DNA of 64,000 nucleotides, taken from NCBI GenBank assembly GCA_905221605.1, contig CAJNDS010002702.1, positions 172,501-236,500 of the forward strand, in the 5' to 3' direction. Each line of letters opens with the position of its first letter. Within the stretch, counting starts at the first letter, position 1. The DNA comes from Symbiodinium natans. Its lineage: Eukaryota > Sar > Dinophyceae > Suessiales > Symbiodiniaceae. The notes under the pieces were generated by a model. That model had not been told where the DNA came from and searched no databases. It saw nothing but the letters and a program-made list of their open reading frames with translations. Shown one piece after another: positions 40,675 through 51,653 of the stretch. The translations under genes and the position numbers were made by a program.

Positions 40675-42115
40675 GCCAAAGCCTTGAAGTTTGCCATGGA
40701 CCTGGCCAAAAAGGCTGCCGCGCACACCCGCCTTCCGCCTCCCAACCTAGGATTTAGGGTTTAGGGTTTAGGGTTTAGGGTTTAGTGCCTGCAAGTCAAC
40801 ATGCCAGGCGTATGATGCCCGAGAAGAGGAGGACTTCTGTGAATTAAATTGAGGTGCCATAGATCGTTTGCTAGCCCATGCTGAGTCAGCACATCTGTGA
40901 ACTCGGAGGAGGATGACGATTTCCATGCGGGAAACCCAGATCAGCTGAAGAACCCCCAATCTTGTAGACCGATCAAACAACCCTTAAACCCGAAACCCTA
41001 AACCCTAAACCCTAAACCCGAAACCCTAAACCCTAAACCCTAAACCCTACACCTAAACCCTAAGCCCTAAACCCTAACGGTGGGCTGGGGGAGGTGGCCC
41101 ACACGGCGTCCGATGATCCTCTCGAGCCGGACTTGCCCCTTGGACTTGTTGAAGGAAGCCCCCTACATCCGGTTTAGGGTTTAGGGCTTAGGGTTTAGGG
41201 TTTAGGGTTTAGGGTTTAGGGTGCAACCTTGAACCCCCTAAACCCCCGAACGATCCTCAGCCCCGACGCTCCCGGAAGTCTCGAAGCCCTGAACAAAACC
41301 GGACCCTAAACCCTAAACCCCAAACCCTAAACCCTAAAGCCTAAAGCCCTAAACCCTAAACCCTAAACCCTAAAACCCTAAACCCTAAACCCTAAAGCCC
41401 TTGGCATTCCAGGAAGCAGCACGACTCCGAGGATGCCTTGCAGCACTGGAGGGTATGGGGTTTAGGGTTTAGGGTTTAGGGTTTAGGGTTTAGGGTTTAG
41501 GGTTTGGGGTTTAGGGTTTAGGGTTTAGTGTTTAGGGTGTAAGGAATTCAGGATATAAGGGTTAGGGGTTGAGGGGTTTAGGGCGGGTAAGGTAAAGGGT
41601 GTAGGGTTTGGGGGTTAGGGTTGGGGGTTTTCACATTTTCCCTGAATCGGTTTGAGAGGAAGGGTTTAAAGGGCCAAGCAGGGTACTTCTCTTATGGCCT
41701 GAGGGTTTTTAGGTCGATTAAGGGCCGTTGTGGGTGTTAGGTCTCAGGTTTCAAGCAGACAGCCCCTAAACCCAACACCCTATACCCTAAACCCTGAACC
41801 CCAATCCGTAGGAAAGCTTGTCGGAAGAGAATGCCACAGGGCAGATGCCTTGCGCGGTGCCACATCCTGAAATCATGGCGAAGCCCCTTGGTCTACCCGC
41901 CCCAACCTAGGGTTTAGGGTTTAGGGTTTAGGGTTTAGGGTTTACCTTTCCTACACTCCCCCCCCCCCCCCCCCAGGGTTTAGGGCTTAGGGTAGTGTAG
42001 GGTTTAGGGTTTACCTTTCCCAAAACAAGCTTCGCGCAAATGTAGAAAGCCTTAGGTCGAGAAGCTCCGCGAGAGAGCCAAGACTGAGCCAGAAGCGAAG
42101 GCAGGGAAAATTCAG
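40675..42115 (+). CDS. Tiny exons of a Lys/Ala/Glu-rich protein
   Basis: Likely exons: 40675-40750 (AKALKFAMDLAKKAAAHTRL), about 41096-41170 (TASDDPLEPDLPLGLVEG), 41413-41452 (KQHDSEDALQHW), about 41813-41907 (after CCGTAG, up to CCTAG), and 42056-42115 (VEKLRERAKTEPEAKAGKIQ). All are + strand. The helical charged peptides suggest coiled coil. The domain family is unrecognised. The introns at 41171-41412 and 41453-41812 each begin with TTTAGGG and end with CCCTAAA tracts. Confidence 0.4.
41457..41530. repeat. (TTTAGGG)n tract at an intron 5' end
   Basis: About ten units starting within 5 bp of the exon end GGAGG|GTATGG. A degenerate GGGTTA-rich extension runs to about 41640. The intron closes with CCCTAAA-type repeats at 41763-41803. 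Confidence 0.9.
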
Positions 42116-42775
42116 AACAAACACCGCTTGTCCGGGGACTAAAGGAGGGATAGCTATGAGGGACCTCAGGGGTTCTTTAGGGGGTATTTCGGGGCTACTT
42201 AGGTATATAGGGACTATATAAGGTATCTATAGAGATTCTTGTGGGAAATAAGATTCAGGGTCCCTTCTAGGGCTCCCTGCTTATACCATCCTATACCCTT
42301 TAGCTGCTTTAGCTTTTGGTTCAAGACCCTTTTGCTGTTCAGGTTGATTTCATAGCGGTTTAGGGTTTCGGGAACATTAACTTGTTTATATATGTATTTA
42401 GGGTCTTGGGCAAAGCCCATAGACCCCCTCAACCCTAACGCTCAGAGGCCCTGACCACCGCACTCCCTCCCCCCGCCCATACACAGACATGCAGAGGCGC
42501 GCAGACGCACGCATACACGGGCGCAGTTCTGAGAACATGCCAGAATTAGATACTTAGGCAACTTTAGTGAGCTTCGGGAGCCTTTGGGAGGACTTGTGAG
42601 TATTAGGGAACTTTGGGCTACCCCCAACCCCTAAACCCCAAACCCGAAACCCGAAACCCTAAACCCTCCCCTATGAACCCGAGAAAGAAAGCTATTTTGG
42701 GACCAGGAGGAGCTCGAAATGGTTGAGATGTTTACAAGCTTGGAGTGGCGGACTGAATGGGCGCTTGCGTGGAGG

Positions 42776-43012
42776 TTTAGGGTTTAGGGTTTAGGGTTCA
42801 GGGTTCAGGGTTTAGGGTTTCGGGTTTAGGGTTTAGGGTTTGGGGGATCAGGTGCATGGGTAGTTCTCGGTGGGGGAAAAAGTAGGACAGCTGTATTTAT
42901 AATTGGCTATGGCAGACCTAGGCGAAAGTTAACCTTACTTCCAGCTATCCATGAACCTTCAAGTAGGGTACCCCAAACCCTAAACCCTACACCCGAAACC
43001 CTAAACCAGGGT
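42776..43012. other. Intron built of TTTAGGG tract, hairpin and CCCTAAA tract
   Basis: After coding-like DNA ending TTGCGTGGAG, the sequence runs (TTTAGGG)n at 42776-42843, a degenerate family B foldback at 42850-42968, and CCCTAAA/CCCGAAA at 42971-43008. It is a compact example of the three-part intron layout. Confidence 0.6.
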
Positions 43013-43639
43013 CTTTGCGGCATGCAGGGTCGTGGACCCTGGTTCCTTGCCCAAGAATCCTAAACCACAAGCCGCCTCCTTATATACCCCAACATACTTT
43101 AAAGGAACCCAAGAAAGGATACCCCTATTGGCGGAAGCCCCCACCTAGGAATCCTACCTTCAAGCCTGCACCGCTACATGCGGCAGCCTGAGATTGGTTC
43201 CGCGTTTTGAGTTCAGGGTTTAGGGTTTAGAGTTTAGAGTTCAGGGTTTAGGGTTTAGAGTTTAGAGTTCAGGGTTTAGGGTTTAGGGTTTAGAATTCAA
43301 GATTTGGTCTGAAAGGGTCCCTGTAAGTGGGCGGCCTTTTCTTTGGGGCAGGCGTCATAGCCCAGTTCATATGAAATGGCCGCCTCCCAAGTCAGAACAC
43401 CCTCTCCCATGTGCAACAGCTCGCTTTTCGAGTTGCGTTCTCTCTCTAATGGTCTCCAACTTTGCTTTCTCTACGTTTCGTGGATAGAGTCGGAAGCTGA
43501 TAGGTAGTCCTAAACCCTAAACCCCAAACCCTAGGCCCTAAACCCCAAACCCCAAACCCTAAACCCCAAACCCTAAACCCCAAGCCCTAGACCCAAAAAA
43601 CCCTCTTAAGCCTTAAGACCTGATTGAGGGCTCTAACAG

Positions 43640-43713
43640 GCCCGTTCGCCTTTGAGGTCCGCGGCTTGTGCCAGGGCGCGAAGCGCGCCTGTGAGAGAGC
43701 CCTGATCGCGGAG
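43640..43713 (+). CDS. Exon candidate with GC donor
   Basis: CTCTAACAG precedes PFAFEVRGLCQGAKRACERA and LIAE, ending GAG|GCCCCC. The AG|G acceptor and GC donor match the SulP exons. The family is unknown. Confidence 0.45.
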
Positions 43714-43729
43714 GCCCCCCCCCCCCCCA

Positions 43730-43928
43730 GGGTTCGGGGTACTTAGTAACCCAATAGGGTTTAGGGTTTAGGGTCTAGGGTCTAGGGTTTAGGGTTAAGG
43801 GTTAAGGGTTTAGGGAAGAATAACTGTACTGGTAACCCAAGTACAACCATAAAAGGGCACTTAAGGGGCTTGTAAGTGGGTTATAAGTACAGTTAATTGG
43901 TTAATAAGTACCATGAACCTCCAAGCAG
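43730..43928. mobile_element. Foldback element family B, copy 3, with nested tract
   Basis: GGGTACTTAGTAACCCAATA on the left pairs with TTGGTTAATAAGTACCATGA on the right. A TTTAGGG-type tract at about 43756-43814 interrupts the left arm at nearly the same place as in copy 1, after CCCAATA and before ATAACTGTACT. Confidence 0.8.
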
Positions 43929-43959
43929 GGTTCGGGTTTTGGGGGCTTGGAAGGGGTTT

Positions 43960-44195
43960 GGGGTTTTAGGGTTTGGGGGCTTAAGGGTTTTAGGGTTTTG
44001 GGGGTTTAGGGTTTTAGGGTTTCAGGGTTGTAGGGTCTTAGGGCTTTAAGGCTTTCGGGTTTTAGGGTTTCGAATTTTTAGGGTTTTAGAGTTTTATGGT
44101 TTTAGGGCTTCAGGGGTTTTAGGGTTTTAGGGTTTTAAGGTTGCAGGGGCTTCAGGGGTTTCAGGGGTTTTGGGGTCTTAGGGTTTTAGGGTTTT
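43960..44195. repeat. (TTTTAGGG)n 8-bp variant array
   Basis: Mostly TTTTAGGG with GGGGTTT and TTTCAGGG variants. Confidence 0.85.
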
Positions 44196-44618
44196 CCCAA
44201 GCGTTTTGTTCGGTGCGCTACCTTCACAAACTGTGCTCCCAAAAAAGAAGGACCCCAATCATCGTAGTATGGCCAGCTCTCCAAGCTATGGTCCCTAGGG
44301 TTTAGGGTTTAGGGTTTAGGGTTCCGATTATCATACGGAGCCTTATACTGCGCGTACCCCCAAAGTGACAATGATTCAGAGAACTGCCAGTGCCATAGCC
44401 GTAGGTCCACATCTTAGGCGTTGGTAACCAAACGTTGGGGGCGAACCGCTCCAAAGGAGGGGTTCAATGGTGAGCTTTGGGATTTAGGATTTGATGGGTT
44501 TCGCTTCTGAGGTTAGGGTTTAGGGTTCTAGGCGCGCTTAGGAGGTCTTGAGAACCCCCCCCCCCCCCAAAAAAAAAAAAAAAAAAGAAAAACACAAGAC
44601 CCCGCTCCTTCGCCTCAG

Positions 44619-44675
44619 GAGGAGCGTCTGAGTGTGGCTGAGATGCTGGGCCCGGGCCCTTGGGACCTTCACATT
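44619..44675 (+). CDS. Exon candidate, unknown protein
   Basis: CGCCTCAG precedes EERLSVAEMLGPGPWDLH. TTTAGGG follows at 44706. Confidence 0.4.
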
Positions 44676-45049
44676 GGGGGTTTGCGGTTTCGGGGTTGAG
44701 GGATTAGGGTTTAGGGTTGAGGGTTTAGGGTTGAGGGTTCAAGGTGCCTGTTATGGCAGGGTTCCTTAGAAAGAAGTCTCCCTCAACCCTAACTTGGCCC
44801 ACAACTATATATGTATACTGTACATAATACGCAGATCATGTGTATATATATATATACACACACAGACATGTATTCTTTAATAGAGACCCGCCCCCCTTCC
44901 CCCCCCTCCAAAAAAATCACAACCACAGCAACAAAAATGAAAAATATAGCTACAATAAGAATTGAGCACGTCCAACAGTGTTTGCAGCTGCCAGGGCAGG
45001 CTCCCGATGTGCCAGCTCCCCAGACTGTTTGTTACCTTGTGTGTATATA

Positions 45050-45057
45050 TATATATG

Positions 45058-45101
<44 letters not shown>

Positions 45102-45169
45102 AGATAGAGAGAGAGCATATAATATAGTCATATACTAATATACGAATATACTACTAAACTAAAATATGA

Positions 45170-45209
<40 letters not shown>

Positions 45210-45415
45210 ATCAACTAGCATACTAATATCGTAATATGTGAATATACTAATCTACTAGTATACTAGTATATTAATATACAAATATTTTAATATACTAGTA
45301 TACTAATATACTCATATACTCATATATTCATATAAGAATATATTAATATATTAATAACAATCATCATCATAACAATAGTATTAATAAGAAAATAAAAATA
45401 GCAAAAATATTAATG
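45050..45415. repeat. (TA)n and degenerate AT-rich repeats
   Basis: (TA)n runs at 45047-45100 and 45170-45195, then ATACTAGTATACTAATAT-like words and a short (ATC/ATA)n tail. Confidence 0.9.
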
Positions 45416-45683
45416 ATCTAGTAACCTGGTATGTCAGTTGTAACTTAGAGCGGTCACCAAACAAAGGGGCTTCATGGGATTCAGGGGTTCAGGGGACGCA
45501 TGAGTTCAAGGGATTCTAGAGATTCAGGGATTTCAGGGTTCAGGGTTCAAGCGATTCAAGAGATTCAGGGGTTTTAGGGCCTCTGAAGAGGGTTTTCCGA
45601 AGTTTTGAAGGTTTTGGGGGCTTGCCCTACACCCTAAACCCTAAACACCAAACCTTAAACCCTTGGGCTTGGGGGCAAAAGGG

Positions 45684-47077
45684 TTGCCAGCCAAGGTCCC
45701 CAAAGAACCTCCGCTGTCCGAGCCCAAAGTGGCTGCAGACCTTGTGGGGTTTAGGGTTTAAGGTTTAGGGTTTGGGGTTTAGGGTTTAGGGTTGGGGTTT
45801 GTTCTCAAGCAGACCACCTCCCTTTTTTCTAAGGGGCCGTTCATCAGGATTCATATAAGAAAGAGATAAAAAGAGCTCGTCCATAAGAAGACCCTGATTT
45901 TGAACTTTCTTTGCGGTATGCGGCGGTCCTAGAGCTAGAGCTGAGGCCTATCCGAGGAGGAGCAAGAAGACCTTGCTGCCGGGGGCTTTGCAAAAACCCT
46001 GTGTTGAGGTCTCGGATGCATACTGCTACCTCCTTTAAGCGGCTCCTGACCACTCACAAAAAGCTCAAATAATGCTGAGTTCAACCCGCAGAGTTCAGAT
46101 CGGAAGCCCTGTAAACCCTAAAGCGTAAACCCTAAACCAAGCTTTTTTGAGAGGTCACTCTGCGGCGGCTGCGGTACAGCGCCTGGGGCACAGGGGGGCA
46201 TCGCACCTCCCCATAGAAGGTCTTTTTGACTTAGGAAGTCTACTTAGGAGCCCCCAGGACCCCGTTATAATCCCCATAACCCACCTTACTAACCCTACAT
46301 ACTAAGTCCTAAGCCCTAACCCCTAAACCCTAAACTTATCAACCCTAAACCCTTACCAAGACAAAAGGACTTCCGAGTACTTCACTGCTCTAGGCGTCAG
46401 GGGGTTTGGGATTCATTATTATCATTATTATCATTATTATCATTATTATCATTATTATCATTATTATCATTATTATCATTATTATCATTATTATCATTAT
46501 TATCATTATTATCATTATTATCATCATTATCATCATTATCATCATTATCATCATTATCATCATTATTATCATTATTATCATTATTATCATTATTATCATT
46601 ATTATCATTATTATCATTATTATCATCATTATTATTATTATCCTTATTATTAATAGTTTTTGGGTTGCCTCTGCGACGAGGTCGACTTGCTGCGGAGAAG
46701 ACAAAGGCGCCTGGCGAACATCGACAGCTGCTCCCATGCATTCAGGGACCCTTTTGGCAAGAGGCAGCCTAAACCCTAAACCCTAAACCCTAAACCCTAA
46801 ACCCTAAACCCTAAACCCTAAACCCTAAACCCTAAACCCTAAACCCTAAACCCTAAACCCTAAACCCTAAACCCTAATACCCTAAACCCTAAACCCTAAA
46901 CCCTAAACCCTAAACCCTAAACCCTAAACCCTAAACCCTAAACCCTAAACCCTAAACCCTAAACCCTAAACCCTAAACCCTACTTACCTTTCATGAGCCA
47001 CCCTGCCTGCCGAGATAAGACCTTCCAGCAGCTGCCGGGCGCCTTAGAGTTCCTTCTCTTCGAAGTCACACCGAAGT
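45684..47077 (+). CDS. Tiny exon candidates, unknown gene
   Basis: Candidate exons are about 45684-45750 (AKVPKEPPLSEPKVAADLV), 46150-46205 (EVTLRRLRYSAWGTGGHR), 46663-46768 (LCDEVDLLRRRQRRLANIDS and then HAFRDPFGKRQ), and 47014-47077 (KTFQQLPGALEFLLFEVTPK). All are on the + strand and flanked by the usual tracts. No family is recognised; the third is basic and helical. Confidence 0.4.
46416..46645. repeat. (ATTATC)n hexanucleotide microsatellite
   Basis: About 38 units with a central block of ATCATC-type variants. It produces long Ile- or Asp/Asn-rich frames on both strands, which are artefacts. Confidence 0.95.
46770..46981. repeat. Long CCCTAAA array of the window
   Basis: About 30 units with a single interruption (CCCTAATA). 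It lies upstream of the exon candidate at 47014. The complementary TTTAGGG array follows that exon. Confidence 0.95.
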
Positions 47078-47159
47078 TAGGTTTAGGGTTTAGGGTTTAG
47101 GGTTTAGGGTTTAGGGTTTAGGGTTTAGGGTTTAGGGTTTAGGGTTTAGGGTTTAGGGC

Positions 47160-47226
<67 letters not shown>

Positions 47227-47230
47227 GGTC
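47078..47230. repeat. (TTTAGGG)n followed by (TTGAGGG)n
   Basis: About 11 TTTAGGG units are followed by about 10 TTGAGGG units with a sharp border between them, so one variant was amplified in a block. Confidence 0.95.
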
Positions 47231-47579
47231 AAGGGGGGTAGGTACCTAGGGAACCTTAGGGAAGCTTAGGGAGCCTCAGGGAGTAATAGGGGATTAGGGA
47301 ACCTTGGGTATCCCCCCTCCCTTAAGAACTCTTTAACCGAAGTTAGCGCCGCTCTCAGCAAGGCCCGAACAGCTCATCGAGGTGCTCCCAGCGCAGTGCA
47401 GAGGTTAAAGAACCCTAAACCCTAAACCCTAGACCCTAGACCCTAAACCCTAAACCCTAAACCCTACATTTAAGAGCCTCCGGCTCAAGCCGCCGACCCC
47501 GCTGGAGCATAGTTGAGAGGTCTAAACCCGCTCGCATGGTTCGAAGATCATCCCAGCCAGCTCGGCAGAGTTCTGTGAA

Positions 47580-47970
47580 ACGTTTGGGGGGGGGGGGGGG
47601 GGGGGGGGGTAGGACCAGGAAATAGGGTTTGGGGTTTAGGGTTTAGGGTCCGCCGATCCTGGCGGCGTGTTGGATGGGTCTGAGGAGGTGAAAACCTTCC
47701 CCCCCCCCCCCCCCAAAACGCTGGGGGGGGTAGGGGGGGTCGGTGCACAATTTTTTCGTGGAGGACCGCGCCACCCGCACAGCGTAAACAGGCGGTTCAG
47801 CACAGGGGGGTAGGGGCGCCCTCAGCAAAATCAGCGTTTTCGGCACCCCCACCCCCCACCCCCCCCCCCAACCCCCCCCCCCCCCCCCCCACCCCCCCCC
47901 CCCCCCCCCACCCCCCCCACCCAACACCCCCCCCCACCCCCCCCCCCACACACCCCCCCCCCCCCCACCC
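47580..47970. repeat. Poly-G and poly-C region
   Basis: A run of about 24 G at 47585, poly-C runs at 47699 and especially 47845-47970, where almost every base is C with single A separators. The length is likely unreliable. Confidence 0.9.
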
Positions 47971-47975
47971 ACCCC

Positions 47976-48089
47976 TAAACCCTAAACCCTAACCCTAAAC
48001 CCTAAACCCTAAACCCTAAACCCTAAACCCTAAACCCTAAACCCTAAACCCTAAACCCTGAACCCTAAACCCTAAACCCTAAACCCTAA
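47976..48089. repeat. (CCCTAAA)n array
   Basis: About 16 units. A second tract of seven units lies at 48230-48280. Confidence 0.95.
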
Positions 48090-48366
48090 GTGAAGGTCAG
48101 AGTTCCCCCCGAAAGTCCCAGATGCCAGGCGGGAGCAGATGGCGACTACGAGTTCATCAGGCGCCCCCCTCTGTGACTCCTACGACTCCGCAAGGCATCT
48201 CAAACCGGGATGAACTGACCGCCCCCCCCTAAACCCTAAACCCTAAACCCTAAACCCTAAACCCTAAACCCTAAACCCCCAAGAGCCTTTTTGCTCCAGA
48301 CTTTGCGTCGAAGCCGGAGTTCCGCTTGATATCTTCAACGAGCGAGGGGTCTTCCACTCAGCATCT

Positions 48367-48705
48367 CTTTCATTTATTATTATTATTATGTGTTATTATT
48401 CTTCTTATTATTGTTATTGTTAGTATTATTTTCTTATTCTGATTATAATTATTGTTATGATTATGATTATTCTTATCATCATCATGCTGATTATTTTATT
48501 GTCTTATTTATTTTATCATCATCATTATAAGTATTATGACTATCATTATTGTTATTATCATGATGACTACTATTATTATCATCATTATTAGTATATATCT
48601 TGTCATAATTTCTATTATTGTTATTATTACTATTATCATTCTCATTATCATCATCATTATTATTATTCTCTCTCCTTCTCTCTCTCTCTCTCCATCGCTC
48701 TCTCT
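48367..48705. repeat. Degenerate ATT/ATC trinucleotides and (TC)n
   Basis: About 300 bp of ATT, ATC and GTT words ends in a TCTCTC stretch that could act as a polypyrimidine tract for the acceptor at 48715. Confidence 0.85.
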
Positions 48706-48715
48706 TTGGTTTCAG

Positions 48716-48896
48716 GGATTCTTTCAGACATCTCAAGGTCACCGCCTTGACGTCGGCAACCGTCAACAACAAGGTGGCCAGCGCGCGGGGGACTCAAGAG
48801 CTATCAAAGCGACGAGCGCATGCCAGAAGGAGAGCGGGCTTCCGAAGCATCAGGCGGCTGCTGCTCGAGTCGGGTGCCGATCCGTCTATGCAGGAC
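48716..48896 (+). CDS. Ankyrin-repeat-like exon
   Basis: After a long TC tract and GGTTTCAG the frame reads DSFRHLKVTALTSATVNNKV and, near its end, IRRLLLESGADPSMQD. The last part matches the second helix and turn of an ankyrin repeat (L-L-L-x-x-G-A-D-P). Only one clear unit is visible; other units would lie in neighbouring exons. A short segment at about 49566-49625 (NSVLDYARLPGTGLGF) also fits the start of an ankyrin unit. Ankyrin repeats bind other proteins; no specific partner can be named. Confidence 0.45.
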
Positions 48897-49067
48897 ACCA
48901 TCACCCTAAACCCTAAACCCTAGCGATGTTGCTTTTTTCTTTCTGCAGCTGGGCAGCTGTCAGGACATCAACGGTGCAACGTGTTGTCACTATGCGATCG
49001 AGCTGCGTCATTTGCAGGCCGCCCTCCAAAAGCGATGCTGGGGGCGCGTTAGTTTCGGACTTCCGAC

Positions 49068-49187
49068 TCCCCGGACTCCCGACTTTCCGAAAATAGGGGT
49101 ACACGTCTTGGGGGTCCCTTTCAGGGGATTCTATTCTATTTGAGGGAGAAAAAAGAGGTACCCCCTATTTTGGGAACCCCCCCTCAT
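49068..49187. mobile_element. Foldback element family D, copy 5
   Basis: CTTTCCGAAAATAGGGGTAC on the left is answered by GTACCCCCTATTTTGGGAAC on the right. Confidence 0.65.
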
Positions 49188-49384
49188 ATGCTGATAGACC
49201 GCTGCCCCCCCCCCCCCCCTCCCCCCCACTGGGCTCTTTTCCGGGGCAGATTCTGGATGCTGCGCTCGAAGCTATGGCTCGCCGGAGAAGTTGGCTGGCC
49301 GGCGGCTCAGGGTTTAGGGTTTAGGGTTGAGGGTTTAGGGTTGAGGGTTGAGGGTTTAGGGTTTAGGGTTCACATCAAGTTTTT

Positions 49385-49470
49385 TTGTGAAGTCAAAGTT
49401 GGCTTTGTTACGGAGCTTGACCTCGTGCCTGCCAAGGCTCTGTATGTGAAGGATGCCAGAGGCGGCCGGT
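49385..49470 (+). CDS. Exon candidate, unknown protein
   Basis: The frame reads VGFVTELDLVPAKALYVKDA and ends near CGGCCG|GTGAGT, a good donor. Upstream is (TTTAGGG)n at 49312-49368. Confidence 0.4.
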
Positions 49471-49785
49471 GAGTGTTTCGTTTGAGCACACCAGCCCCCT
49501 TGAGCCGCAAGCTTTAAAGCGCCTACAACCCCTAAACCCTAAACCCTAAACTCTAAATCCGCTGCAAGGAAACAGCGTCCTCGACTATGCTCGCTTACCA
49601 GGCACGGGCCTTGGCTTCAAGTCCCAGGATGCTTTTGGGTTGCCACGAAGGGCTCGCGGCTCTCAGGGTTGGCTTTTGGGTTTCTTTGTGGGCATGGCTT
49701 GAACCCTAAACCCTAAACCCTAAACCCTAAAGAGTCAGCCCTAAAGATGCGGTTGTCCTGCATCAGAGTCTCTTTGGACCAAGAC

Positions 49786-51350
49786 AGGTATAAGTGGGCC
49801 CTTGTCTAGCGCAAAGGCTCAGCTTGAGGCCAAAACTCCTCCTTTGCTGACAGATTTGGCAGAATATCGGTACGAATGTGGGCGTGACCGCTATTTTTCC
49901 TGGCTGTGGGCAGACCGTCAGCACAGAATGCTTGCCGCTTGCCTCTTTTCGGGCACACAAAATGCCTTTCTCCTGGGTAGAATCGAGCTTTAGCTAGCGA
50001 GAACATGAACCTGGCCGCAATCTTTCCCGCCCTTGGCACCAACTGCCACGCGGTGGGGACAAGACCGGCCAATATTGGGCCTCAGGACCTAATGCTTGCG
50101 GCTTGCTTCTTTTTCGGGCTTGCAAGTGCCATTCTCCTGACACAAATGAGTTTTACAATGTCCGCCGGCTAGCCTGAACGGGAACGTGGCCGCACTAGCT
50201 GACCGGCCAACATTGGGCCTCAAGACCTGCTGCTTGCGGCTTGCCTCTTTTCGGGCACACAAAATGCCTTTCTCCTGGTAGAATCGAGGTTCAGCCAGCA
50301 CGAACATGAACCTGGCCGCAATCTTTCCCGCCCTTGGCACCAACTGCCACGCGGTGGGGACAAGACCGGCCAAGATTGGGCCTCAGGACCTAATGCTTGC
50401 GGCTTGCTTCTTTTTCGGGCTTGCAAGTGCCATTCTCCTGGCACAAATGAGTTTTACAATGTCCGCCGGCTAGCCTGAACGGGAACGTGGCCGCACTAAC
50501 TGACCGGCCAACATTGAGCCTCAAGACCTGCTGCTTGCAGCTTGCCTCTTTTCGGGCACACAAAATGCCTTTCTCCTGGGTAGAATCGAGCTTTAGCTAG
50601 CGAGAACATGAACCTGGCCGCAATCTTTCCCGCCCTTGGCACCAACTGCCACGCGGTGGGGACAAGACCGGCCAATATTGGGCCTCAGGACCTAATGCTT
50701 GCGGCTTGCTTCTTTTTCGGGCTTGCAAGTGCCATTCTCCTGACACAAATGAGTTTTACAATATCCGCCGGCTAGCCTGAACGGGAACGTGGCCGCACTA
50801 GCTGACCGGCCAACATTGGGCCTCAAGACCTGCTGCTTGCAGCTTGCCTCTTTTCGGGCACACAAAATGCCTTTCTCCTGGTAGAATCGAGGTTCAGCCA
50901 GCACGAACATGAACCTGGCCGCAATCTTTCCCGCCCTTGGCACCAACTGCCACGCGGTGGGGACAAGACCGGCCAAGATTGGGCCTCAGGACCTAATGCT
51001 TGCGGCTTGCTTCTTTTTCGGGCTTGCAAGTGCCATTCTCCTGGCACAAATGAGTTTCACAATGTCCGCCGGCTAGCCTGAACGGGAACGTGGCCGCACT
51101 AGCTGACCGGCCAACATTGGGCCTCAAGACCTGCTGCTTGCAGCTTGCCTCTTTTCGGGCACACAAAATGCCTTTCTCCTGGTAGAATCGAGGTTCAGCC
51201 AGCACGAACATGAACCTGGCCGCAATCTTTCCCGCCCTTGGCACCAACTGCCACGCGGTGGGGACAAGACCGGCCAATATCGGGCCTCAGGACCTAATGC
51301 TTGCGGCTTGCTTCTTTTCGGGCTCGCAAGTGCCATTCTCCTGGCACATG
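49786..51350. repeat. Satellite with two-part unit of about 301 bp
   Basis: About five units of 301-302 bp. Each unit is made of two diverged halves of roughly 135 and 166 bp. Both halves begin with GCCTCA and GACCT, followed by GCTTGCGGCTTGC- and TTTTCGGGC-type words, and differ later (ACAAATGAGTTTTACAAT versus CACGAACATGAACCTGGCC). Two slightly different unit types appear to alternate (GTAGAATCGAGGTTCAGCC and GGTAGAATCGAGCTTTAGC). The first, partial half at about 49790-49905 is strongly diverged. Minus-strand open frames repeat with the unit and are not treated as genes. Confidence 0.9.
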
Positions 51351-51508
51351 TCTTGGTGGAGACATCGTAGTCGGTTTTGGTCACATCTAAGCGCTATGTC
51401 TACCATGGTCAAAGCCCCTCGCAAAACGCCCCAGAACTTGCAGATCACGACGAGAGCTTTCGCCTCCTGAAGCTACGCCGCAGCCCCGGCCACGCCTTTT
51501 TTTCGTTG

Positions 51509-51512
<4 letters not shown>

Positions 51513-51551
<39 letters not shown>
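51513..51551. repeat. (GT)n dinucleotide
   Basis: About 19 GT units. Confidence 0.95.
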
Positions 51552-51552
<1 letters not shown>

Positions 51553-51653
51553 CAGCGCTCCGCTTCCTGTCAGAGGCTTAGGCGGACCGCTTGGCTTTGT
51601 CTGGGCCGCGCAGCCCTCGGATGAGCCCTAGGAAGCCTATAGCTCTTGGCAAG

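Noticed and set aside
46390-46786. Long Ile- or Asn/Asp-rich frames on both strands
   Set aside because: They are produced by the ATTATC hexanucleotide repeat.
46770-48280. CRISPR array (regular short repeats)
   Set aside because: The units are 7 bp with no spacers; these are telomere-motif tandem repeats in a eukaryotic genome.
50089-51384. Repeated minus-strand frames MAGLVPTAWQLVPRAGKIAA
   Set aside because: The frame repeats only because the satellite repeats. There are no flanking splice sites, and the plus strand is similarly open.
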